Source: Gordonia effusa NBRC 100432
GTDB taxonomy: Bacteria > Actinomycetota > Actinomycetes > Mycobacteriales > Mycobacteriaceae
Length of the DNA: 55,924 nucleotides
NCBI RefSeq assembly: GCF_000241305.1
Contig: NZ_BAEH01000028.1
Coordinates: forward strand, 1 to 55,924
Direction: 5' to 3'
The notes beneath the pieces are model-generated. The model was not told the origin of the DNA and ran no database searches. It was given only the letters and a program-made list of their open reading frames with translations. Below are positions 1 through 11,308 of the stretch, one piece after another; positions within the stretch are counted from its first letter, which is position 1; each line of letters opens with the position of its first letter. Both the position numbers and the translations under genes were made by a program.

Positions 1-983
1 CGGTAGAAACCTTCGCGACAGTGGTCGGCGGTAGTTTCTCGCGTGTCCAGTTCACTCCCGACCTGGTTCCCACTGACCTCATCGGCACTCGTATCTATCG
101 ACAGGGCAAGGAGGAGTTCGACACCGAGCTGGGCCCGGTGGTCGCGAACTTCCTGCTGGCCGACGAGATCAACCGCGCGCCGGCCAAAGTGCAGTCCGCC
201 CTGCTTGAGGTGATGGCTGAGCGACATGTGTCGATCGGCGGCACCACCTACCCGATGCCCGATCCGTTCCTGGTCATGGCCACCCAGAACCCGATCGAAA
301 ATGAGGGCGTTTACCCGCTGCCCGAGGCGCAACGCGACCGGTTCCTGTTCAAGGTGCATGTCGACTATCCGTCGGTCGAAGAAGAGCGCGAAATCGTCTA
401 TCGGATGGGTAACAAGCCTCCGACGGCGTCGCGGGTTCTCGATCCAGCGGCAATGCTGAGGTTGCAGGAGACCGCGGCGAATGTCTTCGTTCATCACGCG
501 TTGGTCGACTACGTGGTTCGTGTCATCAACGCGACGCGACGTCCGCACGAGGTCGGCTTGTCCGATGTCGCGTCGTGGTTGTCGTACGGTGCGTCTCCGC
601 GTGCGACGTTGGGTATTGTCGCCGCGGCTCGCGCGCTCGCTCTAGTTCGCGGTCGCGACTATGTCATCCCGCAGGACGTGGTGGAAATTGTGCCCGACGT
701 GCTGCGTCATCGACTGGTGTTGAGCTATGACGCACTCGCGGACAGCGTCGACGCCGACCAGGTCATCACCCGGGTGTTGCAGACGATCGGGTTGCCGCAG
801 GTCAGTGCGCAACCGGTGACTCCGGGGTATCCCGCCCCGCAGGGGCAGCCGCCGTCGGCAGGCGTCACACCGGCTGGTGGGCAGCGGCCACCGGCCGTGT
901 CGCCGTCGGCGAATAATGTCGGGGCGCCCGTGACCGGGCAACCATCCGGCTTCACCGCACCGGGAAACAATGCCGGACGCTAA
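1..983 (+). CDS. moxR: MoxR-family AAA+ ATPase (5' end outside window)
   Basis: MoxR AAA+ ATPases are thought to act as chaperones that mature partner proteins through VWA-domain cofactors. The reading frame is open to the left edge (frame from base 3), and the first visible residues already match the middle of the ATPase core. The start codon and Walker A therefore lie upstream, and the GTG at 21 is internal. Visible motifs are Walker B LLADEINRA, sensor-1 ATQNP and the arginine-finger region EAQRDRF, followed by the C-terminal lid domain. A Pro/Gly/Gln-rich tail of about 60 residues ends the protein. The next gene overlaps it by 14 bp. Gene order matches M. tuberculosis Rv1479 (moxR1). Confidence 0.93.
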   Translation, partial: VETFATVVGGSFSRVQFTPDLVPTDLIGTRIYRQGKEEFDTELGPVVANFLLADEINRAPAKVQSALLEVMAERHVSIGGTTYPMPDPFLVMATQNPIENEGVYPLPEAQRDRFLFKVHVDYPSVEEEREIVYRMGNKPPTASRVLDPAAMLRLQETAANVFVHHALVDYVVRVINATRRPHEVGLSDVASWLSYGASPRATLGIVAAARALALVRGRDYVIPQDVVEIVPDVLRHRLVLSYDALADSVDADQVITRVLQTIGLPQVSAQPVTPGYPAPQGQPPSAGVTPAGGQRPPAVSPSANNVGAPVTGQPSGFTAPGNNAGR

Positions 984-1916
984 GGACGCGAACAGCCAGC
1001 TTCCGTCGTTCGGCACGGGACTGCTCGAAGACCCGAAGCTGAGCGCCGCGCTGCGGACCCTTGAGCTGTCGGTCCGCCGCAAGCTCGACGGCGTCTTGCA
1101 GGGTGAGCACTTGGGCTTGATTCCCGGTCCGGGGTCGGAACCGGGGGAGGCTCGCGTCTATCAGCCCGGCGACGATATTCGGCGGATGGAATGGTCAGTG
1201 ACCGCGCGCACGACACAACCTCATGTGCGTCAGATGATTGCCGATCGTGAGTTGGAGACGTGGCTGCTCGTCGACGTTTCGGCGAGCCTTGATTTCGGCA
1301 CGGTGAATTGCACTAAACGAGACCTCGCAGTCGCCGCGTCCGCGGCGATGGTGCATCTGACCGCAGGTGGCGGCAATCGGATTGGCGCGGTCATCATCAC
1401 CGGCGACAAGGTAGTCCGCGTGCCGGCCCGAGGCGGGCGCGCTCACGCTCAGAACTTGCTGAAAACCATTGCGACGACACGACGTTCAGGTGCGAACGTC
1501 CGTGGCGACTTGCGCGAGGGACTCGAGGCATTGCGTCGTCCGGAACGACGACGTGGGCTGGTTGTGGTGATCAGCGATTTCCTCGGGCCGATCACGTGGG
1601 ACCGTCCACTACGGGCGCTCGGCGGGCATCACGAGTTGCTGGCGGTCGAGGTGCTCGATCCGCGCGACCTGGATTTGCCCGACGTCGGAGAGATTCGACT
1701 TGCCGACGCCGAGTCCGGCGACGTGCGTGACATCGTTATCACCGACACCGTCCGCCGGGATTTCGCAGCCGCCGCGCATGAACATTCTCAGCAGGTGCAG
1801 CGGGAGTTTCGCAGTTGTGGCGGGCCGACGTTGAGACTGCGCACCGATCGTGACTGGATCACCGACACCGTTCGTTTCGTCGCGCAGCGTCGTCGCGGGC
1901 TGGCTGCCGGGGTGGG

Positions 1917-1920
<4 letters not shown>
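970..1920 (+). CDS. DUF58 domain protein, MoxR partner (Rv1480-like)
   Basis: 316 aa. DUF58 proteins accompany MoxR ATPases and are presumed adaptors of the complex; the substrate is unknown. The diagnostic DUF58 stretch is present around residues 55-75 (PGDDIRRMEW, then ART), followed by a VWA-like fold with a DVSAS metal-site motif (residues 98-102). No signal peptide or convincing membrane segment is visible, so it is probably cytoplasmic. It starts inside the moxR 3' end (14-bp overlap) and overlaps the next gene by 4 bp (GTGA), so the three genes form one translationally coupled unit. Confidence 0.9.
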
Positions 1921-3700
<1,780 letters not shown>

Positions 3701-3748
3701 ACCCCGCACTCTCGCCAGATATTCTGACCCCCGATTTCAGGAGCACCC

Positions 3749-4588
3749 ATGACCGGCATTCTCGACGGCAAGACAGTACTTATCACGGGCATCATCACTG
3801 ACGCTTCGATCGCCTTTCACACCGCGAAGGTCGCCCAGGAACAGGGCGCCAAGGTGATCATCACCGGCATCCCGGATCGGCTGCGGTTGATCGACCGTAT
3901 CGCCAAGCGTTTGCCGAGCGAAGTGCCGCCGGCCATTCCCCTCGACGCGACCGACGAGGAGTATTTGGGCGCGCTCGCTGACAAGGTTCGTGAGTTGGCG
4001 CCGGAAGGCCTCGACGGTGTGGTGCACTCGATCGCGTTCGCGCCGCGCACCCTGATGGGACCAGAAGCCCTGCCGTTCCTGGACGGCCCGGGACCCGACG
4101 TCGCTAAGTCGTTCGAGATCTCCGCATGGAGTTATGCCTCGCTGGCTCGCGCCGTGCTGCCCGTGATGAACGAGCATGGCTCGATCGTCGGAATGGATTT
4201 CGACCCCCGCACCGCCCTGCCGGATTACAACTGGATGGGTGTGGCCAAGGCGGCGCTGGAGTCGGTCAACCGGTACGTCGCGCGCGAAGTGGGTTACGCG
4301 AAGAAGATCCGCTCCAACCTCGTCGCCGCCGGACCGATCAAAACGCTTGCCGCGAAGGCGATTTCGGGTACGGCCACCGATGATGCCAAGAAGCTGAATA
4401 TGCTCAACACCTACTGGGACGGTGCGTCGCCGATCGGCTGGGACGTCAACGATCCGGGCAAGGTCGGCACCAGCGTGGTGACCCTCCTGTCGGACTTCCT
4501 GCCGGCGACCACCGGGTCGATCGTCTACGTCGACGGCGGTGCGAGCCACAACACCTGGTTCCCGGAGAACTTCCTGGACCAGGCCTGA
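3749..4588 (+). CDS. inhA: NADH-dependent enoyl-ACP reductase InhA
   Basis: 279 aa. InhA reduces trans-2-enoyl-ACP in FAS-II and is the target of the isoniazid-NAD adduct. The NADH-binding start [10 protein letters not shown], Ser94 (VVHS), Phe151, Tyr160 and Lys167 correspond to S94, F149, Y158 and K165 of the M. tuberculosis enzyme. Ile21 and Ser94, known resistance positions, carry the sensitive-type residues. It is about 10 residues longer than the mycobacterial enzyme because of a C-terminal extension. The start ATG follows an AGGAG-type ribosome site. It lies between fabG1 (48 bp) and hemH (11 bp), an operon-like layout. Confidence 0.96.
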   Translation: MTGILDGKTVLITGIITDASIAFHTAKVAQEQGAKVIITGIPDRLRLIDRIAKRLPSEVPPAIPLDATDEEYLGALADKVRELAPEGLDGVVHSIAFAPRTLMGPEALPFLDGPGPDVAKSFEISAWSYASLARAVLPVMNEHGSIVGMDFDPRTALPDYNWMGVAKAALESVNRYVAREVGYAKKIRSNLVAAGPIKTLAAKAISGTATDDAKKLNMLNTYWDGASPIGWDVNDPGKVGTSVVTLLSDFLPATTGSIVYVDGGASHNTWFPENFLDQA

Positions 4589-4599
4589 CGTCTGCCGCG

Positions 4600-5706
4600 A
4601 TGTCTGTCGACTTCGACTCGATCCTGTTCCTGTCCTTCGGTGGACCGGATAAGCCCGACGATGTGCGTCCGTTCCTGGAGAACGTGACGCGAGGCCGCGG
4701 CGTGCCACCGGAGCGACTGGACGAGGTGGCGCAGCACTATCTGCATTTCGGTGGAGTCTCGCCGATCAATGAGCTGAACTTGGCCATGATCGAGTCGCTT
4801 CGAGCCGAATTGGCTTCGCGCGCAATCGATCTGCCGGTGTATTTCGGCAATCGCAACTGGCATCCGATGGTCGAGGACACCGTCGCGCAGATGTACGACG
4901 CGGGTCATCGTCGGGTGCTGGTCTTTCCGACGTCGGCGTGGGGCGGCTATTCCGGCTGCGCGCAGTATCACGAGGATATCGGCCGGGCATTAGCCGCGCT
5001 CGGCGATCGGGCGGCCGGCATGGTGTTACGCAAACTACCGCAGTACTGGTTCGAGTCGCTCTTCGTCGATGCCGCGGCCGACTCCGTACGTCGGGCGGCT
5101 GCGTCGCTATCGGGGGAGTTCACGCCCCGGCTGGTGTTCACCGCGCATTCGATTCCTGATGCGGCAGACCGTAATTCGGGTCCATCCGGCGCCGATTGGG
5201 CACTCACGGGGTTGCCAGCGTCGGAGGATGGCGGTCGCCTTTACAGCGGGCAGGTGCTAGCGACAGCGCAGCGCGTGGCCGCTGCCGCGAGTTTCGGCGA
5301 CTTCGATCAGGTGTGGCAGTCGAGGTCGGGGCCACCGCAGATCCCGTGGCTTGAGCCCGACATCGTCGATCATTTGGAAGCGATTGCCGCACAAGGAGTT
5401 CGGTCGGTGATCGTGAGTCCGATCGGATTCGTCTCCGACCACCTCGAGGTGGTGTGGGATCTCGACAACGAAGCGCGGGAGAAGGCCGCTGAGTTGGGGC
5501 TGGAATACGTGCGGGCCGACAGCGTCGGAACAGACCCCCGATTTGTCGCGATGGCGGTCGATCTGATCGAGAACTATCGGAGCGGTGAACTGCCGTCCGA
5601 GGTCCCGCTTGGCGTGGGGGATAACGGAACTTACTGCGCCGGCGGAAAATGCTGTCAGGCGCCGGCGCGACGGCCTAATCCTGTTCGGTCCGCGAGTAGT
5701 AGCTAA
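4600..5706 (+). CDS. hemH: Ferrochelatase (coproporphyrin type, CpfC/HemH)
   Basis: 368 aa. It inserts ferrous iron into the porphyrin; in actinobacteria the family substrate is coproporphyrin III, with haem formed later by ChdC. Visible are the N-terminal LSFGGP, catalytic His183 (FTAHSIP) and the acidic metal site around Glu283 (SDHLEVVWDLD). Cys120, Cys346, Cys351 and Cys352 (CAGGKCC near the C-terminus) are candidate ligands for the [2Fe-2S] cluster known in mycobacterial ferrochelatase. The last 15 residues are low-complexity. It follows inhA after 11 bp, as Rv1485 does in M. tuberculosis. Confidence 0.95.
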   Translation: MSVDFDSILFLSFGGPDKPDDVRPFLENVTRGRGVPPERLDEVAQHYLHFGGVSPINELNLAMIESLRAELASRAIDLPVYFGNRNWHPMVEDTVAQMYDAGHRRVLVFPTSAWGGYSGCAQYHEDIGRALAALGDRAAGMVLRKLPQYWFESLFVDAAADSVRRAAASLSGEFTPRLVFTAHSIPDAADRNSGPSGADWALTGLPASEDGGRLYSGQVLATAQRVAAAASFGDFDQVWQSRSGPPQIPWLEPDIVDHLEAIAAQGVRSVIVSPIGFVSDHLEVVWDLDNEAREKAAELGLEYVRADSVGTDPRFVAMAVDLIENYRSGELPSEVPLGVGDNGTYCAGGKCCQAPARRPNPVRSASSS

Positions 5707-5747
5707 GGATTTCGGCGGCCGACTGATTTCTGCGGGGATAGCCCCGG

Positions 5748-5766
5748 CGAGGGAGATGCTCCCTCG
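5748..5766 (+). terminator. Hairpin after hemH
   Basis: A perfect 8-bp stem (CGAGGGAG / CTCCCTCG) with a 3-nt ATG loop lies 41 bp past the hemH stop, between two convergent genes. There is no T-run, so it is terminator-like rather than a classical intrinsic terminator. The rest of 5707-5902 holds no recognisable gene. Confidence 0.5.
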
Positions 5767-5902
5767 GCGTCGATGACGCTGCAGGTTTGAGTCGTGCCTG
5801 TTGCCGACCAGTTTCTGCACCGGCAGCCCCGCCAAGGCGATATCCCCTCGGCGGACGCCAGACAGCAGACTTCAGCCCGTATCCTTTTGCGAGCCAATGT
5901 AA

Positions 5903-6724
5903 CTACTCGCCGGGTGCGCCCAGCAGTTCGATGATCAGCGCGTTCACGCCGACAGTCACGGCGCGACGCGTGATCGCACGCAGCTCGCGGATCTGTGCGT
6001 CGCCACCATCGCCCTGACGCGCGGTCAATCCGAAGGTGGCACCGCGAGCGGAGGCGACATCGAGGATGGCGTCGATGCGTCCGGCCTGGGCGAGTAGATT
6101 GTCGATCCGCGAACTGTCATGTGGCGGAAGCGTTACGGTACGACGTTCGACGGCTGCGGCGAGTTCGAGTCGCAGCGTGTCCTTGCTGCCCGACGACATC
6201 GACGGTAGATCGCTCAGGACGTCGGCGGCTGTTCGAGTGGCTTCTTTGAGATCGCGGGCGGCGGTGCCCACCTGGAAGTCGGTGAGCGCGGTGGCAGGTT
6301 CCTCGAATTGTGCTACGTGCCAACTTAACTGGTCGCCCAACTGCCGACCGGGAAATAGGAGAGTCGGTGCGACGTCGTCGGGAGTGGTGAGCAGCAGTAC
6401 TTCGCCAGCGCGCATGACCTGCCGCGCGATCACGCCCGGAGGTAGTCCGTGTGGGTCGCCGGGCGCAGGCAGGCGAAGTTCGACGAAGGTCGCTGACTGC
6501 AGGAGCGTAAGGATCTCGGTGGTGCCGGTGTCACCGGCGGCCAGCGGATCGGTCGCATCATCGTCGATGTCGGTGATTAAACGATGCCGCGGGGCGATCG
6601 CCGTGAGGGTGTCGAGGACGGCATCGGCGGAGCATTCGCCGGCCAGCCATGCGGCTGCCCAGGCGCCCAGCGTGGCCGTCGGGCGGAGCAGTGATAAAGA
6701 TTCAGAAGCGTTGGCGCGAGTCAT
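5903..6724 (-). CDS. Conserved actinobacterial hypothetical protein (Rv1486c-like)
   Basis: 273 aa, alanine-rich and mostly helical by composition, with no membrane segment, signal peptide or catalytic motif that I recognise. Position and strand match Rv1486c: it converges on hemH and is divergent from the next gene. Function is unknown. The start is the ATG at 6724, 39 bp from the divergent GTG at 6764, so the two genes probably share a compact promoter region. Assignment rests on synteny and on the opposite-strand placement; I cannot align it here. Confidence 0.75.
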   Translation of the reverse strand: MTRANASESLSLLRPTATLGAWAAAWLAGECSADAVLDTLTAIAPRHRLITDIDDDATDPLAAGDTGTTEILTLLQSATFVELRLPAPGDPHGLPPGVIARQVMRAGEVLLLTTPDDVAPTLLFPGRQLGDQLSWHVAQFEEPATALTDFQVGTAARDLKEATRTAADVLSDLPSMSSGSKDTLRLELAAAVERRTVTLPPHDSSRIDNLLAQAGRIDAILDVASARGATFGLTARQGDGGDAQIRELRAITRRAVTVGVNALIIELLGAPGE

Positions 6725-6763
6725 CGTTGGTCTACTTTACTCCGGCCATTAGTGTGATCCAGC

Positions 6764-7642
6764 GTGCCCGATCAATCATCCCGGCGTCGACTCGATGACC
6801 GTTACGGACGCGACGTCTTGTCGTCGTCGAGCCCTAGTTCCAGCGCCCAACGTCGTCAGCGTGCCGATCCGCCGATGCTCGTCGCCGAACGCGGAGTCGT
6901 CGTTGAGGATGCGGCTTCGGGATACTGCGGTGCCGTCGTTGGATTCGAGAAGTCGTACGACGGATTATTCGTGCGACTGGAGGATAGACACGGCGGTACC
7001 CGAATCTTTGCGATGCGGAAGGGAGCTTTCCTCGTCGATGGCGAGCCGGTGACGCTTAAACGTCCTGCGGCGCAGGCAAGTCAACCGGTTCCGACGCGAA
7101 CCGCGTCGGGGTCGCGAGTGGTTCCGGCTCAACGGGCGCGGACGGCGCGGGCCAGCCGCCTGTTCGTCGAGGGGGTGCACGATGCCACGCTCGTGGAACG
7201 GGTGTGGGGCGACGACCTGCGTGCGGAAGGCGTTGTCGTGGTCAGTCTCGACGGTTTGGATAATCTCGACGCCGCCCTCGTCGAGTTCGGTCCGGCGCCG
7301 CATCGTCGGGCGGGAGTGTTGGTAGACCACCTCGTGGCCGGGTCGAAAGAGGAGCGGTTGACCCAACGTCTACCCGACAACGTGCTGGTTACCGGACATC
7401 CCTATATCGATGTGTGGGAGGCGGTGAAGCCAGCGTCGGTAAAGATCGCGGCGTGGCCGACGATCCCGCGCGGCATCGACTGGAAGACTGGAATCTGTAA
7501 CGAATTGGGCTGGGGCACACCGCAAGACGGTTGGCGGCGGGTCCTGGCGGGAGTATCGAGTTTCAAAGACATCGAGGTCCCGTTACTGCGCTGCGTCGAA
7601 GAACTCATTGACTATGTGACCGCCGCACCGGGAGATGAATAG
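6764..7642 (+). CDS. DUF3097 family protein
   Basis: 292 aa. It matches the actinobacterial DUF3097 family: the N-terminal DRYGRDVL, the segment VVVEDAASGYCGAVVG, RLEDRHG, then RLFVEGVHDATLVERVWG and GVLVDHLVAGSKE, and the C-terminal GHPYIDVWEAVKP / GIDWKTGIC. The acidic EG...D and DxL patterns recall a TOPRIM-like fold, but the biochemical role is unknown. It starts at a GTG; no in-frame ATG lies near the conserved start. It is not part of the M. tuberculosis Rv1486c-Rv1487 interval as I know it, so it appears to be an addition at this locus. Confidence 0.85.
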   Translation: MPDQSSRRRLDDRYGRDVLSSSSPSSSAQRRQRADPPMLVAERGVVVEDAASGYCGAVVGFEKSYDGLFVRLEDRHGGTRIFAMRKGAFLVDGEPVTLKRPAAQASQPVPTRTASGSRVVPAQRARTARASRLFVEGVHDATLVERVWGDDLRAEGVVVVSLDGLDNLDAALVEFGPAPHRRAGVLVDHLVAGSKEERLTQRLPDNVLVTGHPYIDVWEAVKPASVKIAAWPTIPRGIDWKTGICNELGWGTPQDGWRRVLAGVSSFKDIEVPLLRCVEELIDYVTAAPGDE

Positions 7643-7832
7643 GTGCCCGACGGTGCGTCTGCGCAGATCCTGCTGACCTAGATTCTCGCTCAGGACTACC
7701 CCACAGGATTTTCGAGGGACACGACAATTATTGACGTCTACGCGACTCCACGGCGGGGCTACCTCGGGTACGGACCGCGATGTCGACGAAATCTGTGATC
7801 GGCTTCACGCTCATTAGTGGCAAACTGGACGC

Positions 7833-8261
7833 ATGAGTGCGCTCGTGTGGTTGGTTATGGGCATCGTTCTGGTCATCGCTGAGATGTTCGGTGGTGAGCT
7901 AGTGCTGCTCATGCTGGCTGGCGGTGCTTTCGCCGCTGCTGGAGTCGAGGTTGCCGTCGACCCGCCGCTATGGGTCGATCTCGTTGTCTTCTCGGCGGTT
8001 TCCGTACTTCTGCTGGCGGCGGTGCGGCCGATAGCTAGGCGTCACCTATTGACCCGGCCGCACGTGCTCACGAACACCGAGGCATTACCGGGGCAAGAGG
8101 CGCTAGTTCTCGAGCGAGTGGATTACCGCGACGGTCGGGTGAAAATTGGTGGCGAGATCTGGTCAGCGCGCGCCGATCGACCCGCGGAGGTGTTCGAAGC
8201 GGGGGCCCATGTACTGGTAGTGGAGATTGACGGTGCGACCGCGGTAGTCGCGGGTAATTGA
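7833..8261 (+). CDS. NfeD family membrane protein (Rv1487-like)
   Basis: 142 aa. Short NfeD proteins combine N-terminal membrane helices (here about residues 1-65, starting SALVWLVMGIVLVIAEMFGG) with a C-terminal OB-fold (about 80-142, including VKIGGEIWSARAD). They pair with SPFH/stomatin proteins in membrane microdomains. The partner SPFH gene follows 31 bp downstream. Start ATG at 7833. The 190-bp gap upstream (7643-7832) holds no gene that I can support; it probably contains the promoter for this pair. Confidence 0.9.
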   Translation: MSALVWLVMGIVLVIAEMFGGELVLLMLAGGAFAAAGVEVAVDPPLWVDLVVFSAVSVLLLAAVRPIARRHLLTRPHVLTNTEALPGQEALVLERVDYRDGRVKIGGEIWSARADRPAEVFEAGAHVLVVEIDGATAVVAGN

Positions 8262-8292
8262 TTTCAGACGATGTTCGACTAAGGAGAGACCC

Positions 8293-9627
8293 GTGGACAT
8301 TGCCATACTCGTTGTGGTCGGCCTGATTGTGTTACTGGTGGCGGTCGCGCTGCTCAAATCGGTTGCCCTCATCCCGCAAGCCGAGGCAGCCGTCATCGAA
8401 CGACTGGGGCGCTATACGCGAACCGTCTCGGGGCAGCTGACCTTGCTGTTGCCGTTCATCGACCGGATCCGAGCACGGGTCGACATCCGTGAACGCGTCG
8501 TGTCATTCCCGCCGCAACCGGTGATCACCGAAGACAACTTGACCCTCGGCATCGACACCGTCGTATATTTCCAAGTCACCAATCCGCAGGCGGCGGTCTA
8601 CGAAATCAACGACTACATCATCGGCGTCGAACAGCTGACGATCACGACGCTGCGAAACGTCGTCGGCGGCATGACTCTCGAAGAAACACTGACGAGCCGT
8701 GACTCGATCAATGCCCAACTCCGCGGCGTACTCGATGAGGCGACCGGCCGCTGGGGGCTGCGCGTCGCACGTGTTGAGTTGAAGTCGATCATGCCGCCGC
8801 CATCGATCCAGGAATCGATGGAAAAGCAGATGAAGGCCGATCGTGAGAAGCGCGCGATCATCCTGACCGCCGAAGGACAGCGCGAGGCGGTCATTAAGAC
8901 CGCCGAGGGCAGCAAGCAGAGTCAGATTCTCGCTGCCGAAGGCGCCAAACAAGCTGCGATTCTCGCCGCCGAGGCCGATCGTCAGTCCCGCATCCTGCGA
9001 GCACAGGGTGACCGCGGCGCCCAGTACCTGCGTGCCCAGGGCGAAGCCAAGGCGATCGAGAAGACATTCGCGGCGATCAAAGCAGCCAAACCCACGCCCG
9101 AGTTGCTGGCCTACCAGTATCTACAGCAGCTGCCGGAAATGGCGAAAGGGGAGGCCAGCAAGGTGTGGGTGGTGCCGTCCGACTTTGGCTCGGCACTTCA
9201 GGGATTTGCGAAATCCTTTGGGGCACAAGGGGAGGACGGCGTCTTCCGATACGAAGCACCGGCCTTTGAAGCGCAGCCGGTCGACGACTCGGAGACCGAC
9301 GATTGGTTTTCCCTCACCTCAGATCCCGCAGTCGCGAAAGCGGTCGCCGAAGCGGAGGCCGTCGCACGCACACCAGTGGACGGTCCGCCGCTCACCCCGT
9401 CGATCTCACCGTCGGGGCAAGCTGCCCCACCGGCAGCGGCGAATATCCCACCCGCACCGCAGGTTCCCATCGGCGACTATGCTGCTGGTCCGCAGCAGCC
9501 GGTGTATCCCGTCAGCCCGCCGCAACAGGGCTACTTCCAGGGTGGCGCGAGTGAGGGAGCGCCGGGCGAGGGAACCGCTCGCCATTCGGCAGACCCGTCG
9601 GGCTGGCCATCACAAGGGCAGTCATAA
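8293..9627 (+). CDS. SPFH/Band 7 protein (stomatin/paraslipin-like, Rv1488-like)
   Basis: 444 aa. An N-terminal membrane anchor (residues 1-25) is followed by the SPFH domain, which opens with EAAVIERLGRYTRT and includes VDIRERVVSFPPQPVITEDN. An Ala/Glu-rich coiled-coil repeat (about 185-265) and a Pro/Gln-rich tail (about 360-444) that is unusually long for the family complete it. Such proteins scaffold membrane microdomains and associate with NfeD, encoded directly upstream. The GTG start is preceded by a strong AAGGAGA site 7 nt away. The stop region overlaps the convergent ATP-grasp gene by 6 bp. Confidence 0.93.
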   Translation: MDIAILVVVGLIVLLVAVALLKSVALIPQAEAAVIERLGRYTRTVSGQLTLLLPFIDRIRARVDIRERVVSFPPQPVITEDNLTLGIDTVVYFQVTNPQAAVYEINDYIIGVEQLTITTLRNVVGGMTLEETLTSRDSINAQLRGVLDEATGRWGLRVARVELKSIMPPPSIQESMEKQMKADREKRAIILTAEGQREAVIKTAEGSKQSQILAAEGAKQAAILAAEADRQSRILRAQGDRGAQYLRAQGEAKAIEKTFAAIKAAKPTPELLAYQYLQQLPEMAKGEASKVWVVPSDFGSALQGFAKSFGAQGEDGVFRYEAPAFEAQPVDDSETDDWFSLTSDPAVAKAVAEAEAVARTPVDGPPLTPSISPSGQAAPPAAANIPPAPQVPIGDYAAGPQQPVYPVSPPQQGYFQGGASEGAPGEGTARHSADPSGWPSQGQS

Positions 9628-10389
9628 CTGCGGACCCTCAACGCGTACTCGCCGAAGCAGAATCGGATCGGGCACCCACATCGCGTTAGCGTCCGACGTG
9701 AACTCGCACTGTAGTGCCTGCTTTACATTCTCTGTCGAGAGTGAGTACCAGTTCGCGCACCAGATGGGATTTGCTTCGATGATCGTTAGGTCGCCGGTCG
9801 TCGTGATGCCGACATCGAGCATGTACGACGCCGGCAGATGGCCGGGATCGGACTGTGCTGCGGCAGAAGCGAATTCCTCGATGTCGCGGAACGTCGGCAG
9901 CTTCGTCTCGATACTGCGAGATGCGCGCACATACTGACTCGAGTCGATCGCGGTGCCGTCGACTATCAGCACTCGCCATTCTTCGACGAGGTCGATCAAC
10001 TCGGACACGATAGTCCACGAATCGAGCGCGTCAAGGGCCACAAGCGACTGTCGAAGGCCGTCCTCGGTGCCCGATCCGGCGGGCAATTCGGCGACCTTCG
10101 CATCGGCGAGCTTGACGAAGGCGGGCGTATCCGTCGATGTGAGGTCACGACCTCGACACAAGCGCACGGTTCGTTTCAAGAACTGATCCCCGAACGCTAG
10201 GGGCCAGTGAAGAGTAGAGGTCAGCGGATACGGCCGCCCGGCGGCGTAAGCTCGGGCCACATAGTGCTCGGGAATCCACATGAAAGTATCGGGCGGCAAC
10301 GGGTGGGGAAGGTCGGCGGCGGTCTTCTGCTTCGCTCCAAGCGCTTGCGCGATCCAGGGTTTGTTAGTTACTGCGAGGTAGTTCGTCAT
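9622..10389 (-). CDS. ATP-grasp domain protein (DUF4343/R2K-like)
   Basis: 255 aa from the ATG at 10389; an upstream in-frame start at 10452 would add 21 residues of out-of-character sequence overlapping the preceding gene. The fold signature is the ATP-grasp pair: FVKLADAKVAELPAG (nucleotide lysine region) and a C-terminal LTIIEANPIWCANW with the metal-binding Glu-x-Asn. R2K-clade ATP-grasp enzymes ligate or modify peptides or proteins, but the substrate here is unknown. It follows the TVP38 gene after 4 bp on the same strand, so the two form an operon. Confidence 0.72.
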   Translation of the reverse strand: MTNYLAVTNKPWIAQALGAKQKTAADLPHPLPPDTFMWIPEHYVARAYAAGRPYPLTSTLHWPLAFGDQFLKRTVRLCRGRDLTSTDTPAFVKLADAKVAELPAGSGTEDGLRQSLVALDALDSWTIVSELIDLVEEWRVLIVDGTAIDSSQYVRASRSIETKLPTFRDIEEFASAAAQSDPGHLPASYMLDVGITTTGDLTIIEANPIWCANWYSLSTENVKQALQCEFTSDANAMWVPDPILLRRVRVEGPQL

Positions 10390-10393
10390 AGCG

Positions 10394-11119
10394 CTAGGTG
10401 GCGTCCACCGACAACTGCTCCCGCTTGTCCTTGGGGACCGGCAGAATCGCATCGACGATCAGGCCGAAAATGCCCAGTCCGAAGAACACCACCGTCGAGG
10501 CCATCAACCAAAAGTTGACATTGCCTGCCAGGGCGTCGCCGAGAAATACGACGGCGGCGGTGCCGGGTGCCATTCCCACGACGGTCGCGAGCGTGAAAGG
10601 CAGCAGTCGAACCGAAGACAAGGCCGAGCAGTAATTGGCTAGCGCGAATGGGCAGGCAGCGATAAGCCGAAGCGAGCCGACGGCGAGCCAACCGCGACGG
10701 CTTAGTCGTGCTTCAACGGCACGGGCCACTGGCCTACGGAGGTACGGCTGCACCCGGTTCCGGCCAATGGCGCGCACCAGCAAGAATGACGTGACCGCCG
10801 CGACTGTCGAGGCGGTTATCGCCCCGATGAATCCAATGGCCGGTCCAAAGAGCAAGCCGGACATCACCGTAAACGCGGACCGCGGGATGGGGAAGATCGT
10901 GATCACCGCGTACAGCGTGAAAAACACGTATGGGAACCAGGCACCAAGACCCTCGCCCCACTCACGGACCCCGTCCGCCGACGGCATCAATATCGCGTAG
11001 GGACCAATGAAAATCAATATGACGATCACACCCACGAGAACCCGACGCTTCACCGTCGAACGGATGTCGGCGGCCAGCACAGCATCGCTGCCCGTCGGGT
11101 GTTGCTGCTGTGATGTCAC
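10394..11119 (-). CDS. TVP38/TMEM64 (DedA-like, SNARE-associated) membrane protein
   Basis: 241 aa with several hydrophobic helices; the first is at about residues 25-47. The conserved family core is present: FPIPRSAFTVMSGLLFGP, then GFIGAITASTVAAVTSFLLVRAIGR, then the re-entrant region ACPFALANYCSALSSVR. DedA/VTT-domain proteins are lipid scramblases or flippases of the inner membrane. It corresponds to Rv1491c by position and strand. It is divergent from mutA across about 190 bp and co-transcribed with the ATP-grasp gene. Confidence 0.9.
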   Translation of the reverse strand: MTSQQQHPTGSDAVLAADIRSTVKRRVLVGVIVILIFIGPYAILMPSADGVREWGEGLGAWFPYVFFTLYAVITIFPIPRSAFTVMSGLLFGPAIGFIGAITASTVAAVTSFLLVRAIGRNRVQPYLRRPVARAVEARLSRRGWLAVGSLRLIAACPFALANYCSALSSVRLLPFTLATVVGMAPGTAAVVFLGDALAGNVNFWLMASTVVFFGLGIFGLIVDAILPVPKDKREQLSVDAT

Positions 11120-11308
11120 CGGGACGACTTTACTAGTCAGTACCTGGGAGACCTCATCTGTCGGGGGCGCCGCACGAGACCTGAGTCACCAGCCGAGCGT
11201 TCGATCGGCTATCGTTCACAGCGAGCGCGAAGCCATAGTCGGCCGGGCGTGACAGACCAACAGGTAGTGGACCCGCCGCCCGGGTCGGCGAGGACGAGGT
11301 GCGAGCTA

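Noticed and set aside
21..23. GTG at 21 as the moxR start
   Set aside because: The frame is open to the window edge with family-type sequence, and Walker A would be missing, so the gene begins outside the window.
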